DNA from: Cypionkella sp.
GTDB taxonomy: Bacteria; Pseudomonadota; Alphaproteobacteria; Rhodobacterales; Rhodobacteraceae
Length of the DNA: 61,449 nucleotides
NCBI GenBank assembly: GCA_025458525.1
Contig: JALOSF010000003.1
Coordinates: forward strand, 1-61,449
Direction: 5' to 3'
Below, one piece after another: positions 35,859 through 46,409 of this stretch. A program made the position numbers and the translations under genes. The notes under the pieces are model-generated. The model did no database searches, was not told where the DNA came from, and was given only the letters and a program-made list of their open reading frames with translations. The first letter of the stretch is position 1, and each line of letters starts with the position of its first letter.

Positions 35859-36875
35859 TCAGTTGGCCAGGGCGTTGATCTGCTCGAGGATACCCTCGGG
35901 CCAGGATGCCGCGAATTCGGACCCCACATATTGCGCCTGCACATGGGTGCGGAAGGCGTTCAGATCGGGTTCGTAAACGTCGAGGCCCTGTTCCTTGAGG
36001 AAGGCGACCAGCTCCTCCTCCTTGGCGAGCTGTCCCTGACGCGCGGATTCGGCCGCGTCATCGGCGGCCTTTTGCAGCGCGGCCTGCTGGTCTGCGCTCA
36101 TGCTGTCCCAGACGGCCTTGGAAAACGCGATATAGTTCAGATCAACCAAGTGCGCCGTCAGGCTTACCTGCTTTGTCACTTCGTAGAACTTGGCATCCAC
36201 CACCGTGGGCAGCGGGTTGTCCTGCCCATCCACCGACCCGGTTTGAAGGGCGGTGTAGATTTCGGTAAAGGCCATCGGCGTCGGGTTGGCGCCGATCGCA
36301 CGCCCAAGGAACTGCCACGCGTCGGACCCCGGCATCCGCAAGTTGACGCCCGCCAGATCAGCCGGGGTCATGATCTCTTTTTCGGCACGGGGAAAGCGCA
36401 GATTGACATGCCGCTTGCCCAGATACATCACGGCCAGCAACTTGACCCCAAGTTCGTCTTCGACCTTTTGCTTGAACGGGTCCATCAAGGGATCGTTGAA
36501 CACCTTGACCTGATGCTCGGCGCTCTGATGCACGTAGCCGGTCGCAAAAACCGAAAACTCGGGGAAGAAGTTCGCCAGTTCCTGTGCCGAGGCAATCGAC
36601 ATTTCCAGATCGCCCGAGGCAATCGCCTCCAGTTCTGCGCCTTGCGCGACCAGCGAGGCATTGTAATGCGGCTGATAGGTGGCAAATTCGGCAATGGCCG
36701 GGCCGAACACGGTCGCCAATGCCACCGAACGCTGATCGGTTTCGGACGCGGGCGTGGACATGCGGATGACCGGCTTGTCCTGCGCCTGCCCCAGCTGCGG
36801 GGTGAAGGTGGCAGCCAAAAGGGCAAGAGCCCCGGCAGAGGCAAGGAACGCCCGGCGAGTCAGATGATGTGTCAT
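35859..36875 (-). CDS. TRAP transporter substrate-binding protein (DctP type)
   Basis: The 338-aa product has an N-terminal twin-arginine-like signal (LTRRAFLASAGALALLAATF) and the DctP fold: VNLRMPGSDAWQFLGRAIGA contains the conserved arginine that pairs with a substrate carboxylate, then FTEIYTALQTGSVDGQDNPL. The arginine implies an organic acid ligand. GGAGGAG precedes ATG 36875. It is divergent from a GntR/FCD regulator, with a 14-bp palindrome between them. Confidence 0.95.
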   Translation of the reverse strand: MTHHLTRRAFLASAGALALLAATFTPQLGQAQDKPVIRMSTPASETDQRSVALATVFGPAIAEFATYQPHYNASLVAQGAELEAIASGDLEMSIASAQELANFFPEFSVFATGYVHQSAEHQVKVFNDPLMDPFKQKVEDELGVKLLAVMYLGKRHVNLRFPRAEKEIMTPADLAGVNLRMPGSDAWQFLGRAIGANPTPMAFTEIYTALQTGSVDGQDNPLPTVVDAKFYEVTKQVSLTAHLVDLNYIAFSKAVWDSMSADQQAALQKAADDAAESARQGQLAKEEELVAFLKEQGLDVYEPDLNAFRTHVQAQYVGSEFAASWPEGILEQINALAN

Positions 36876-36997
36876 GGTTCAGTCTCCTCCCAGAGTGGTA
36901 TCATTCCGCCGAAGCGGTATCTGTGTGCCTTGGCCGTCCTGCCTCTCTCCTCCGCAGGACAGCCCGTCGGGCAACAACAATCTACTTACTTTCTCGA

Positions 36998-37011
36998 ACT
37001 AACATGTTAGT
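36998..37011. promoter_or_regulatory. 14-bp perfect palindrome, candidate GntR operator
   Basis: ACTAACATGTTAGT is self-complementary over 14 bases, in the intergenic region between divergent dctP and the GntR/FCD gene. A partial second copy (TGTTGTTAGC) lies beside it. On the plus strand it overlaps a possible -10 (TAGTAT, 37008-37013, with TTACTT 16 bases upstream), so it could autoregulate the gntR gene and control the TRAP operon. Confidence 0.6.
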
Positions 37012-37043
37012 ATGTTGTTAGCAATAGGTCAGTGAGCAAGGCT

Positions 37044-37760
37044 ATGTCAGAACCGAATGTCACGCACGCGGTCGAACCGCGCCCGGTGGGGGCGCAGGCG
37101 GCGGAGCCGTCTTTGCGGCAGCTTGCCTATGACAGGATCGAGGATTTGCTGAACTGGGGCAGGGTGCGCCCGGGCCAGATCATTTCGCAGCGCGAACTGA
37201 TGGAAATGGCCGGTGTCTCGCTGGGTTCGGTGCGTGAAGCCATTCCGCGCTTCGAGGCGGAAGGGTTGCTGCAAACCCTGCCGCAGCGCGGGATCATGGT
37301 GCCTAGCCTCGACGTCACCTTCATTCGCGAAGCCTATCAGATGCGCCGCCTGATCGAATTGGGGGCGATCCCCAACCTTGTCGCAGGTCTGGATCAGGCG
37401 CAGATCAAGGAATGGATTCGCTGGCATCAAGACGCACAGGCGCGGCTGTCCGGCGATGACGAGGCGGATCTGTCTGATTTCCTGCGGGCTTTTCAGCTTT
37501 ATGATTGGGACATGCACGCCAGCATGGTCAATGCGATGGAAAATCGTCTGGTTGCCAATGTCTATCGGGTGACGGCGATCAAGATCCGCATGACCGCTCA
37601 GTCGCGGGTCCGCGTGACGCGGCAGAACGCGACGCGCGTGATAAAGGAGCATCTCGCCTTTCTGGTGCCCTTGCTTGCGGGGGATGAGCATGGTGCGACC
37701 CGCGGTCTGTCGCATCACATCGATCAATCCCTGACACTTGCGCTTGGGGGCACCCTGTGA
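37044..37760 (+). CDS. GntR-family regulator with FCD domain
   Basis: The 238-aa product (from ATG 37044; a GTG at 37032 is possible) has an N-terminal winged HTH (IISQRELMEMAGVSLGSVRE, about residues 45-65) and a C-terminal FCD-type helical domain with the likely metal ligands in YDWDMHASMV, KEHLAFLVPL and SHHIDQSL. FCD regulators respond to sugar acids and other organic acids. The divergent TRAP/DapA operon is the obvious target. Confidence 0.9.
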   Translation: MSEPNVTHAVEPRPVGAQAAEPSLRQLAYDRIEDLLNWGRVRPGQIISQRELMEMAGVSLGSVREAIPRFEAEGLLQTLPQRGIMVPSLDVTFIREAYQMRRLIELGAIPNLVAGLDQAQIKEWIRWHQDAQARLSGDDEADLSDFLRAFQLYDWDMHASMVNAMENRLVANVYRVTAIKIRMTAQSRVRVTRQNATRVIKEHLAFLVPLLAGDEHGATRGLSHHIDQSLTLALGGTL

Positions 37761-37899
37761 TGCCGGGCAAGCTGGCAGCCAAGCCCTGAAACGCGCATCG
37801 GACGATCCTTGGCACGCCTGCGCGACGAACCCGCCGGCGGTTTCGAAATATCAATTGCACTTCAAACACTTTCCCGATTTATTCTGAAAGGAATAAAGG

Positions 37900-38700
37900 G
37901 TGTTTACCAGTATGGATTTTGACGACGAGAAGTACCGCGCCCCTGCGTTGTCCAAGGGTCTGGATATTCTTGAACTGCTGGCGGGTGTTCAAAACGGGTT
38001 AAGCCAGGCCGAAATCGCCAAGGCGCTTGGTCGGACATCATCGGAAATTTTCCGCATGCTGATGGTTCTGCGGAACCGGGGCTATCTGGATCTGGCCGAA
38101 GATGCCGACCGATACACCCTGACAGCCCGGCTTTTCGAAATTGCCCATCGCCATCCGCCGATCAACCGGCTGACCTCGCTGGCCAGCGATGCGATGGAAC
38201 GCCTTGCCTATCGCATCAACCAGTCCTTGCACCTGAACATCCTGCACGAGGCCAAGACGCTGGTGATCGCGCAGATGGACAGCCACGACAGCACGCAAAC
38301 CTGTGTCCGGCTCGGGGCGCGGTTTCCGCTTGCCTCCGCAGCCTCGGGCCGGGTTCTGGTGGCCTGGATGCCAGAGCCCGAGCTGAGCGTCATTCTGGAC
38401 CGCGCCGGGTTCGACACGCCCGAGGCGCTCCATCAGTTCCGCGCCGAGCTGGAGGAGGTGCGACAGGTCGGCTATTGTCAGCTGCCCAGCGGCACGGTGG
38501 CCGGTGTCCAGAAGATCGCGGCGCCGATTTTCGATTTCCGGGGCCGGGTCGTGGCGGCGCTGACGATTCCCTTCGTGCAACGCCTGGCCCGACAGCAGGC
38601 CGTTTCGCTGGAAGAAGCGCGCCACGCCCTGGTTGACACCTGCACGAAAATCTCAAGGCAAATGGGCGGCGGCGCGCATCAGCCGGTGTCAGAACCCTGA
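37900..38700 (+). CDS. IclR-family transcriptional regulator
   Basis: The 266-aa product has an N-terminal winged HTH (SQAEIAKALGRTSSEIFRML, about residues 35-55) and the IclR effector domain (RLGARFPLASAASGRVLVAW to the end). AAAGGA 7 bases before GTG 37900 supports that start; ATG 37912 is the alternative. It follows the GntR gene by 139 bases on the same strand but probably has its own promoter. Targets are unclear; the TRAP/DapA genes are the nearest catabolic candidates. Its last 22 bases overlap the convergent epimerase gene. Confidence 0.92.
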   Translation: MFTSMDFDDEKYRAPALSKGLDILELLAGVQNGLSQAEIAKALGRTSSEIFRMLMVLRNRGYLDLAEDADRYTLTARLFEIAHRHPPINRLTSLASDAMERLAYRINQSLHLNILHEAKTLVIAQMDSHDSTQTCVRLGARFPLASAASGRVLVAWMPEPELSVILDRAGFDTPEALHQFRAELEEVRQVGYCQLPSGTVAGVQKIAAPIFDFRGRVVAALTIPFVQRLARQQAVSLEEARHALVDTCTKISRQMGGGAHQPVSEP

Positions 38701-39632
38701 CGGCGCGCTTCGATCATGCCGCGCAGGCTGTCGTCCAGACTGCGGCGCGCTTGCCACCCAAGGGCCGCAGACAGCCGCCCCGGATCGCCCACGCTTTTGG
38801 TGACACCCGTCGCGGCGGCAGCCTCAGCCCGGGGTGAGGCTGTCCAGCCCCCGATCCGGCACAGCCGCAGGGCAAGGTCGCGCAGGCTCCGTCCCGTGCC
38901 AGTCGAGACGTTGAACAGCCCGCGCGGCCCTTCGGGTTGGGCAAGGGCGATCAGCGCGCCTGACACATCCTGCACATCGATCCAGTCGCGGATGACCTCG
39001 GCACTGGGCAGGGCAAAACTTTCAGGGTCGAGCCGCAGATGGTCAATGAAAACCTGTGGCACCATATGGGCGGGCTGACCGGGGCCGATCACATTGAAAG
39101 GCACCGCCACCGCAAGATCCAGACTGTGGCGTTCAGCTTCGGCCAGCGCCAGCATGGTCGCCGCCGCCTTGGTGACCCCGTAAACCGCGACGGGCCGCAT
39201 CGGGTGGTCTTCGTCGATGGCGGTCTGCCCGTCGCGCATGGGGGCATAAATCGCGGCGGATGACACAAGCACAAGGCGGGGCGGGTGCGTCATGCGCCGC
39301 GCCGCCCGCAGCAGCCTTTCGGTTGCGGTCAGATTGGCCGCAAACAGCGCGTCGCGACCCGCATCAGTCTCCGGCGCCTGTGTCAGCCCGGCGCAGTGCA
39401 GGATGACCTGCGGCGCGATGGTGGCCAACAGGGCCTCAAGATCGGCGGTCAGCAGATCCGCATGATACGATCCCGACGCGGGCGGCGTGCCGCGCGGCGC
39501 AGGGCTGCGCAACAGTCGTGTGACCTTTGCCCCCGCGGTCGCAAGATCCTGTGTCACGCGCGTGCCGATAAATCCGCCGGCGCCCGTCACCAGAACCCGC
39601 AGCCCCGCAACTTGTGGTCTTGTCTGATCCAT
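38679..39632 (-). CDS. NAD-dependent epimerase/dehydratase (extended SDR)
   Basis: The 317-aa product has the NAD-binding glycine motif VLVTGAGGFIG, the serine in LVLVSSAAIYAP and the YGVTK catalytic pair, the hallmarks of extended short-chain dehydrogenases acting on nucleotide sugars or similar. AAAGG lies 7 bases before ATG 39632. There are no sugar-nucleotide neighbours; the nearby TRAP/DapA genes suggest it may instead be a sugar or sugar-acid dehydrogenase, unproven. Confidence 0.88.
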   Translation of the reverse strand: MDQTRPQVAGLRVLVTGAGGFIGTRVTQDLATAGAKVTRLLRSPAPRGTPPASGSYHADLLTADLEALLATIAPQVILHCAGLTQAPETDAGRDALFAANLTATERLLRAARRMTHPPRLVLVSSAAIYAPMRDGQTAIDEDHPMRPVAVYGVTKAAATMLALAEAERHSLDLAVAVPFNVIGPGQPAHMVPQVFIDHLRLDPESFALPSAEVIRDWIDVQDVSGALIALAQPEGPRGLFNVSTGTGRSLRDLALRLCRIGGWTASPRAEAAAATGVTKSVGDPGRLSAALGWQARRSLDDSLRGMIEARRQGSDTG

Positions 39633-39763
39633 CACCGAACCTTTCTCCGCCATTGGCGCAGGTTCAAACGAAAGGTCCAGCGTGAAATGTCAGTCCGCAG
39701 CACCGGATTTTCCCGCCGGGCCATGACCATGCGATGAACCGCGCCCGTGGCGCGACGGGTCTG

Positions 39764-41092
39764 TCAGATCAGCGCCCTGCAAACCCGCTCCGCCGCGGCG
39801 CGAATGCGGTCGCGGTCAACATGGCGCCCTGCCTTCACAACATGGGCCCCCTGAACCCAGACATCGGCGATGCCCAGATCCTTGCCAAAGATCCAGCGAT
39901 CCAGCAGCCGGTCATCAGCCATGTCGAGCGCCAACGCATCCGTGAGCGCGACCATATCTGCGGCCGACCCCGACGCAAGCCGTGGTGCGTCGGCCCCAAG
40001 CGCCTGCGCCCCGCCTGTCCGCGCCGCGTGAAACAGGCGCGCGCCCGTCGAGCCCTGATCGGCACAGATGTTGCGCGCCCGCAGCGCAAGCCGCTGCGAA
40101 TATTCCAGCATCTGCAACTCGCCCGCCGCACTGATCGCCACATTGCTGTCGGTGCCGATGCCAAAGCGGCCCGCCGCGCCCAGATACGGTTTGGCCGGGA
40201 ACACTCCGTCGCCAAGATTGGCCTCGGTGACCGGGCACAGACCGACGACAGCGCCCGACCTTGCGATGGCTTGGGTTTCCCCCTCCGTCAGGTGGGTCGC
40301 ATGGATCAGGCACCAATCCGGCCCCACGGGGACATGCGACATCAGATGCTCCACCGGGCGCTGGCCGCAGAAGGCAAGACAATCCTGCACCTCGCGGTCC
40401 TGTTCTGCGATGTGGATATGCAGCGGGCGTTGCGTGAACGCCTGCGCCAGATCGGCGATGTGCCGCACCGTCGCCGCGCGCAGCGAATGGGGGGCAAGGC
40501 CGACGCGGTCCTGCGGGCGGGCCATGGCGTCGCAGGCGCTGACCAGACGGGCGAAGGATTCGGGGTCGTGCAGGAACCGGCGTTGGCCATCGCCCGCGGG
40601 CTGCGGGCCAAAGCCGCCGTGCGCATAGAACACCGGCAAATGCGTCAGGCTGATGCCCGTCTGCTCCGCGGCGGCGAAGATGCGCGCCGACATCTCGGCC
40701 GGGTCGGCATAGGGGCGGCCATCGGGGGCGTGGTGCAGGTAGTGGAACTCGCCCACGCGGGTGAAGCCTGCCTCCAACATCTCGGCATAGGCGAGTGCTG
40801 CGATGGCCTGCATCTGATCGGGCGACAGCGACAGGGCAAAGCGATACATCATCTCGCGCCAGGTCCAGAAGCTGTCGGGTGTGGGGCCGCGCTGTTCGGT
40901 CAGGCCGGCAAAGCCACGCTGAAAGGCATGGCTGTGCAGGTTGGCAAGCCCGGGAAGCAGGATGTCGGCGCGGTGATCGTTCGCTTGCGCAGGCCCCGCC
41001 GCGACATGGGTGATGTGGCCCGCCGTAACCTCGACCCGGATATCGCGCATCCAGCCCTGGGGAAGCAACGCCACCTTGGCATGCAGGGTCAT
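39764..41092 (-). CDS. hutF: Formimidoylglutamate deiminase
   Basis: The 442-aa amidohydrolase-fold protein has the metal-binding HxH in PGLANLHSHAFQRGFAGLTE, the catalytic glutamate in HIHIAEQDREVQDC, a further histidine in LIHATHLTEGE and the aspartate in FGIGTDSNVAISAAGELQML. This HutF type hydrolyses N-formimino-L-glutamate to N-formyl-L-glutamate plus ammonia. It is divergent from hutI and shares the 102-base promoter region carrying the GTATATAC site. With HutG present it defines the five-step histidine pathway. Confidence 0.95.
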   Translation of the reverse strand: MTLHAKVALLPQGWMRDIRVEVTAGHITHVAAGPAQANDHRADILLPGLANLHSHAFQRGFAGLTEQRGPTPDSFWTWREMMYRFALSLSPDQMQAIAALAYAEMLEAGFTRVGEFHYLHHAPDGRPYADPAEMSARIFAAAEQTGISLTHLPVFYAHGGFGPQPAGDGQRRFLHDPESFARLVSACDAMARPQDRVGLAPHSLRAATVRHIADLAQAFTQRPLHIHIAEQDREVQDCLAFCGQRPVEHLMSHVPVGPDWCLIHATHLTEGETQAIARSGAVVGLCPVTEANLGDGVFPAKPYLGAAGRFGIGTDSNVAISAAGELQMLEYSQRLALRARNICADQGSTGARLFHAARTGGAQALGADAPRLASGSAADMVALTDALALDMADDRLLDRWIFGKDLGIADVWVQGAHVVKAGRHVDRDRIRAAAERVCRALI

Positions 41093-41137
41093 TTTCGGCC
41101 TCGTGATCTTGGGGTCTAGGCAAAGGGTCCAAAATAT

Positions 41138-41145
41138 GTATATAC
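41138..41145. promoter_or_regulatory. Candidate HutC operator
   Basis: TGTATATAC (core palindrome GTATATAC) in an AT-rich stretch between divergent hutF and hutI resembles the TGTATATACA-like half of known HutC sites. The region is much more AT-rich than its surroundings. A hutC gene is at the far end of the cluster. Urocanate release of HutC from this site would switch on both arms at once. Confidence 0.6.
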
Positions 41146-41194
41146 TTATTTACGGGTAAAGGAAAGCAGAACCTTTTCCCGGTGGAGGTGCCCG

Positions 41195-42394
41195 ATGACC
41201 GCAACGCTCTGGACCAACGCCCGTGTGGTGACTGCCGATGGCGGCATCGCGCGTGCCCCGCTGCCGGGCGCGGTCGAGGTGCGGACGGCCGCCGGGCGGA
41301 TCGTGGCGGTGGGGCCGTCGCTGCCGCGCGACGGCTGTGTCGTGCACGATTGCGGCGGGCGGCTGCTGACGCCGGCCCCGGTCGATTGCCACACGCATCT
41401 GGTGTTCGGCGGCGACCGCGCGGCCGAGTTCGAGATGCGGCTGGACGGTGTGCCCTATGCCGAGATCGCGCGGGCGGGCGGCGGCATCCGGGCCAGCATG
41501 CGGGCGACCCGCGGGATGGGGGTTGATGCGCTGGTGGCGGCCAGCCTGCCCCGGCTGGACCATCTGCTGCGCGAAGGGGTTTCGACGGTCGAGGTGAAGT
41601 CGGGCTATGGCCTGACCATTGCCGACGAGATGCAGATGCTGCGGGCCGCGCGCGGCTTGGGCCGGGTGCGGCCCGTGCGGGTGGTGACGACATGGCTTGC
41701 CGCCCATGCGGTGCCCCCGGAGTATGAGGGGCGGGCGGAGGCCTATATCGACGAGGTGGCGATCCCGGGGCTGATGGCCGCCCATGCCGAAGGGCTGGTC
41801 GATGCGGTCGACAGCTTTTGCGAGGCGATCGCGTTTTCCCCCGCACAGCTTGCGCCACTGTATGACCGGGCGCGGGCGCTGGGCCTGCCGGTGAAGATCC
41901 ATGCCGAGCAGTTGTCGCATATGGGTGGAACGGTGTTCGCCTGCGGCTACGGGGCGCTGTCGGCCGATCATCTGGAACATGCGACCGAAGCGGATGCCGT
42001 AGCCATGGCGGCTGCGGGCACGGTGGCGGTACTGCTTCCCGGTGCGTTCTATGCCTTGCGCGAAACCGTGCTGCCCCCGGTGGCGGCGTTCCGGGCGCAT
42101 GGCGTGCCGATGGCGCTGGCCACCGATTGCAACCCCGGCACCTCGCCGCTGACCTCGATCCTGCTTGCGATGAACATGGGGGCGACGCTGTTCCGGCTGA
42201 CCGTGGGGGAGTGTCTGCTGGGTGTGACGGCGCATGCCGCGCGGGCCCTGGGCCTGGCGGAAGAGACGGGCCGGATCGCGCCCGGCCTGTCGGCGGATAT
42301 GGTGCTGTGGGATGTGGAAACCCCGGCGCAACTGGTGGCGCGGATCGGGTTCAACCCGCTTCACGCCCGTATTTTCAAGGGAGAGGTCGCATGA
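41195..42394 (+). CDS. hutI: Imidazolonepropionase
   Basis: The 399-aa metal-dependent amidohydrolase contains [20 protein letters not shown] with the metal HxH and substrate arginine, the histidine in [12 protein letters not shown], and [16 protein letters not shown] near the end. It converts 4-imidazolone-5-propionate to N-formimino-L-glutamate. GGAGGT precedes ATG 41195. Its TGA overlaps the hutH ATG. Confidence 0.96.
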   Translation: MTATLWTNARVVTADGGIARAPLPGAVEVRTAAGRIVAVGPSLPRDGCVVHDCGGRLLTPAPVDCHTHLVFGGDRAAEFEMRLDGVPYAEIARAGGGIRASMRATRGMGVDALVAASLPRLDHLLREGVSTVEVKSGYGLTIADEMQMLRAARGLGRVRPVRVVTTWLAAHAVPPEYEGRAEAYIDEVAIPGLMAAHAEGLVDAVDSFCEAIAFSPAQLAPLYDRARALGLPVKIHAEQLSHMGGTVFACGYGALSADHLEHATEADAVAMAAAGTVAVLLPGAFYALRETVLPPVAAFRAHGVPMALATDCNPGTSPLTSILLAMNMGATLFRLTVGECLLGVTAHAARALGLAEETGRIAPGLSADMVLWDVETPAQLVARIGFNPLHARIFKGEVA

Positions 42395-43923
42395 CCGAAA
42401 TGATCCTGACCCCCGGCGCGGTGCCGCTTGCCACCTTGCGGACATTGTATTGGCACGGCGGCACGCCACGCCTGACGCCCGATTGCGCGCCGGCCATCGC
42501 GCGGGCGGCGGCGCGGATCGCGCAGGTCGCGGCGGGCGATGCGGCGGTGTATGGGGTGAACACCGGGTTCGGCAAGCTGGCGTCGATCCGGATTGCGGCG
42601 GGCGATGTGGCGCAGTTGCAGCGCAACCTGATCCTGTCGCATTGCTGCGGTGTGGGGGCGCCGCTGGACGCCGCCGTGGTGCGGCTGATCCTGACGCTGA
42701 AGCTGATGTCGCTGGGGCGCGGCGCGTCCGGCACGCGGCCGGAGGTCAGCGCCTTGCTGGAGGCGATGCTGGCGCGCGGCGTGATCCCGGTGATCCCGGA
42801 AAAGGGGTCGGTCGGCGCGTCGGGCGACCTTGCGCCGCTGGCCCATATGGCGGCGGTGATGATCGGCGAGGGCGAGGCGTTTTTCGCAGGCGACCGTTTG
42901 CCCGGCGGTGACGCGCTGCGCCGTGCAGGCCTGTCGCCCGTGGTGCTGGCGGCCAAGGAAGGCTTGGCGCTGATCAACGGCACGCAGGTTTCGACCGCTT
43001 TGGCCTTGGCGGGGCTGTTCCGGGCCGAACGCGCGCTGCGGGCGGCGATCGTGACGGGGGCGATGTCCACCGATGCGGCGATGGGGTCCACCGCGCCCTT
43101 TGCCGCCGAGATCCACACCCTGCGCGGTCATCAGGGGCAGATCGACGTGGCGGCGTCCTTGCGCGCGCTGCTGGCGGGCAGCCAGATCCGCGACAGCCAT
43201 GTGGAGGGGGATGAGAGGGTGCAGGACCCCTATTGCATCCGCTGTCATCCGCAGGTGGCCGGGGCCGCGCTGGACATTCTGCGCGGCGTTGCCCGCACGC
43301 TGGAGGTGGAGGCGAATGCGGCCACCGACAACCCGCTGGTGCTGTCGGATGGGTCGGTGGTGTCGGGCGGCAATTTCCATGCCGAACCCGTGGCCTTTGC
43401 CGCCGATATCGTGGCCTTGGCCGTGGCCGAGATTGGTGCGATCGCGCAGCGGCGGATTGCGCTGTTGGTCGATCCGGCGCTGAACTTCGGCCTGCCGGGG
43501 TTCCTGACGCCAAAGCCGGGGTTGAATTCGGGCCTGATGATCGCCGAAGTCACCTCGGCCGCGTTGATGAGCGAAAACAAGATGCTGGCGCATCCGGCGT
43601 CGGTCGACTCAACCCCCACCTCGGCCAATCAGGAGGACCATGTGTCGATGGCCTGCCATGGCGCGCGGCGGCTGCTGGCGATGACACAGAACCTGTATTG
43701 GATCATCGGGGTGGAGGCGATGGTGGCCGCGCAAGGGGTGGGGCTGCGGGGGTCGTTGACGACCTCGCCCGCGTTGCAGGCCGCGATTGCGGCGGTGCGC
43801 AACCGCATTCCGGCGCTGGAGGCGGACCGCTTCATGGGCGCGGATATGGAGGCGGCGGGGGACCTTGTGGCCTCCGGCGCGCTGGAGGCGGCGGGGGAGG
43901 GGCTGCTGCCATGGGTGGCGTGA
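42391..43923 (+). CDS. hutH: Histidine ammonia-lyase
   Basis: The 510-aa product has the MIO-forming Ala-Ser-Gly at residues 143-145 ([16 protein letters not shown]), the [11 protein letters not shown] motif and the later HAL landmark [15 protein letters not shown]. It deaminates L-histidine to urocanate. ATG 42391 overlaps the hutI stop (ATGA), and its own TGA overlaps the hutG ATG (TGATG). The longer frame from 42127 runs back into hutI. Confidence 0.97.
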   Translation: MTEMILTPGAVPLATLRTLYWHGGTPRLTPDCAPAIARAAARIAQVAAGDAAVYGVNTGFGKLASIRIAAGDVAQLQRNLILSHCCGVGAPLDAAVVRLILTLKLMSLGRGASGTRPEVSALLEAMLARGVIPVIPEKGSVGASGDLAPLAHMAAVMIGEGEAFFAGDRLPGGDALRRAGLSPVVLAAKEGLALINGTQVSTALALAGLFRAERALRAAIVTGAMSTDAAMGSTAPFAAEIHTLRGHQGQIDVAASLRALLAGSQIRDSHVEGDERVQDPYCIRCHPQVAGAALDILRGVARTLEVEANAATDNPLVLSDGSVVSGGNFHAEPVAFAADIVALAVAEIGAIAQRRIALLVDPALNFGLPGFLTPKPGLNSGLMIAEVTSAALMSENKMLAHPASVDSTPTSANQEDHVSMACHGARRLLAMTQNLYWIIGVEAMVAAQGVGLRGSLTTSPALQAAIAAVRNRIPALEADRFMGADMEAAGDLVASGALEAAGEGLLPWVA

Positions 43924-44714
43924 TGGCGCCTGTGGTGGAGGAAGGCGATGGCCCGCTGATCCTTGCCTTTCCGCATGTGGGCACCGGGCTGCCGGCAGAG
44001 GTGGCCGCAAAGCTGAACGCAGAAGGGCGGGTGCTGCGCGACACCGATTGGCATATCGAGCGGCTTTATGCCGGGCTGATCCCGGGGGTGACGACGGTGA
44101 CGGCCACCCAGTCGCGCATTGTGATCGACCTGAACCGCGATCCTTCGGGCGCGAGCCTTTACCCCGGGCAGGCGACGACCGGGCTGATCCCGGAAACGAC
44201 ATTCGACAATGTGCCGATCTGGGACGTGCCGCCGGGGCCTGCGGAGGTGGCGCGGTGGCTGAAGGCGGTGCATGAGCCTTACCACGACGCCCTTGCCGCG
44301 CAGATTGCGCGGGTGCGGGCGCGGCATGGGGTGGCGGTGCTGTATGACTGCCATTCGATCCGGTCGCGGTGCCCGTGGCTGTTCGATGGCGTCTTGCCCG
44401 ATCTGAACGTCGGCACCAACGGGGGCGTGACCTGTGCACCGGAATTGCAGGACGCGGTCTGCGATGTTGCAGCAGCCTCGGGCCATTCCTGGGTGCTGAA
44501 CGGCCGGTTCAAGGGCGGCTGGACCACGCGCCATTACGGCCAGCCGCAACAAGGCGTGCATGCGATCCAGATGGAGTTGGCGCAGATCACACATCTTGAA
44601 ACCGAAGAACCGCCCTTTGCGCTGGACGAGGCCAAGGCCCGCCATTTGCGCCAGACCCTGACCCATATCCTTGCCACGCTGGCCGATCTGGCCCCGCGTC
44701 TGGCGCAACGCTAG
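43923..44714 (+). CDS. hutG: N-formylglutamate deformylase
   Basis: The 263-aa product belongs to the N-formylglutamate amidohydrolase family: ILAFPHVGTGLPAEVAAKLN, DTDWHIERLYAG, VIDLNRDPSGASLYPGQ, and YDCHSIRSRCPWLFDG with candidate metal and catalytic residues. It releases formate from N-formyl-L-glutamate. ATG 43923 overlaps the hutH stop; in-frame ATG 43911, with GGAGG upstream, would add four residues. A distant paralog is encoded at 54466-55233. Confidence 0.95.
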   Translation: MAPVVEEGDGPLILAFPHVGTGLPAEVAAKLNAEGRVLRDTDWHIERLYAGLIPGVTTVTATQSRIVIDLNRDPSGASLYPGQATTGLIPETTFDNVPIWDVPPGPAEVARWLKAVHEPYHDALAAQIARVRARHGVAVLYDCHSIRSRCPWLFDGVLPDLNVGTNGGVTCAPELQDAVCDVAAASGHSWVLNGRFKGGWTTRHYGQPQQGVHAIQMELAQITHLETEEPPFALDEAKARHLRQTLTHILATLADLAPRLAQR

Positions 44715-44723
44715 GAGATCCCG

Positions 44724-46409
44724 ATGACCCGCCACAACACCCGCGACATCTATCCCGCCACCGGCACGGAACGCAGCTGCAAAAGCTGGCAGACCGAGGC
44801 GGCGCTGCGGATGCTGATGAACAACCTGCACCCGGATGTGGCCGAGAACCCGCATGAGCTGGTGGTCTATGGCGGCATCGGCCGCGCCGCGCGGACGTGG
44901 GAGGATTTTGACCGCATCTGCGCCGCCTTGCGCGATCTGGAGAGCGACGAAACCCTGCTGGTCCAATCGGGCAAGCCGGTGGGGATTTTCCGCACCCATG
45001 CGGACGCGCCGCGTGTGCTGATCGCCAATTCCAACCTTGTGCCGCATTGGGCGACCTGGGCGCATTTCCACGAATTGGACCGCAAGGGCCTGATGATGTA
45101 TGGCCAGATGACGGCGGGGTCGTGGATTTACATCGGCACCCAAGGCATCGTGCAGGGCACCTATGAAACCTTTGCCGAGGCCGGACGCCAGCATTACGGC
45201 GGCAGCCTGAAGGGGCGCTGGATTTTGACGGGGGGCCTTGGTGGCATGGGCGGCGCGCAGCCCTTGGCCGCTGTGATGGCGGGGGCCTGCTGCCTTGCCG
45301 TCGAATGTGACGAGACGCGCGCCGATTTCCGCATCCGCACCCGCTATTGCGACGCCAAGGCGCATACACTGGACGAGGCGCTGGCGCTGATCGACCAGTG
45401 GACCAAGGCGGGCGAGGCGAAGTCGGTCGCCTTGATCGGCAATGCGGCGGATGTGTTCCCCGAGATTTACCGCCGGATGCAGGCGGGTGAGCCGATGCCT
45501 CACGGCCGCCCCGACATCGTCACCGACCAGACCAGCGCGCATGACCCGCTGAACGGCTATCTGCCAAAGGGCTGGACTGTGGCCGAATGGCAGGCCAAGC
45601 GGGAAAGCGACCCGGCGGCTGTGGAACGGGCCGCGCGCGCGTCGATGCGCGACCATGTGGCTGCGATGGTGGGGTTCTGGAACGCGGGCGTGCCCACGCT
45701 CGATTACGGCAACAACATCCGGCAGGTGGCGAAAGAGGAGGGGCTGGAGAATGCCTTTGCCTTCCCCGGGTTCGTGCCCGCCTATATCCGTCCGTTGTTC
45801 TGCCGGGGAATTGGCCCGTTCCGCTGGGCGGCGCTGTCGGGCGACCCCGAGGATATCTACAAAACCGATGCCGCGATGAAGCGGCTGTTTCCCGACAACA
45901 CACATCTGCACAACTGGCTGGACATGGCACGCGAGCGGATTGCGTTTCAGGGCCTGCCCGCCCGCATCTGCTGGATCGGGCTGGGGGATCGGCACCGCGC
46001 CGGGCTGATGCTGAACGACATGGTCCGCAGCGGAGAGTTGAAGGCCCCGGTGGTGATCGGGCGCGACCATCTCGACTCGGGGTCGGTGGCATCGCCTAAC
46101 CGCGAGACGGAGGCGATGAAGGACGGGTCAGACGCCGTTTCCGACTGGCCGCTGCTGAACGCCATGCTGAACGTGGCGGGGGGGGCGACTTGGGTTTCCT
46201 TGCACCACGGCGGCGGGGTGGGGATGGGGTTCAGCCAGCACTCCGGCGTGGTGATCGTGGCCGATGGCACCGACGAGGCGGCGCGGCGGCTGGAGCGGGT
46301 GTTGTGGAACGACCCGGCCACGGGCGTGATGCGCCACGCGGATGCAGGCTATGACATCGCGCGCGACTGCGCCCGCGACCATGGCCTGCGCCTGCCGGGG
46401 ATACTGTGA
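44724..46409 (+). CDS. hutU: Urocanate hydratase
   Basis: The 561-aa product is full length and shows the urocanase core: [16 protein letters not shown], the NAD-binding glycines in [30 protein letters not shown] end ([12 protein letters not shown]), and the active-site cysteine region [20 protein letters not shown]. It uses NAD+ to hydrate urocanate to imidazolonepropionate. AGGAG precedes ATG 44724 by about 5 bases. Followed by hutD with a 4-base overlap. Confidence 0.97.
   Translation: MTRHNTRDIYPATGTERSCKSWQTEAALRMLMNNLHPDVAENPHELVVYGGIGRAARTWEDFDRICAALRDLESDETLLVQSGKPVGIFRTHADAPRVLIANSNLVPHWATWAHFHELDRKGLMMYGQMTAGSWIYIGTQGIVQGTYETFAEAGRQHYGGSLKGRWILTGGLGGMGGAQPLAAVMAGACCLAVECDETRADFRIRTRYCDAKAHTLDEALALIDQWTKAGEAKSVALIGNAADVFPEIYRRMQAGEPMPHGRPDIVTDQTSAHDPLNGYLPKGWTVAEWQAKRESDPAAVERAARASMRDHVAAMVGFWNAGVPTLDYGNNIRQVAKEEGLENAFAFPGFVPAYIRPLFCRGIGPFRWAALSGDPEDIYKTDAAMKRLFPDNTHLHNWLDMARERIAFQGLPARICWIGLGDRHRAGLMLNDMVRSGELKAPVVIGRDHLDSGSVASPNRETEAMKDGSDAVSDWPLLNAMLNVAGGATWVSLHHGGGVGMGFSQHSGVVIVADGTDEAARRLERVLWNDPATGVMRHADAGYDIARDCARDHGLRLPGIL

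Noticed and set aside
43629..46070. Minus-strand open frame of 813 codons opposite hutH-hutG-hutU
   Set aside because: The plus strand encodes three full-length hut enzymes with all motifs, so the antisense frame is not a gene.
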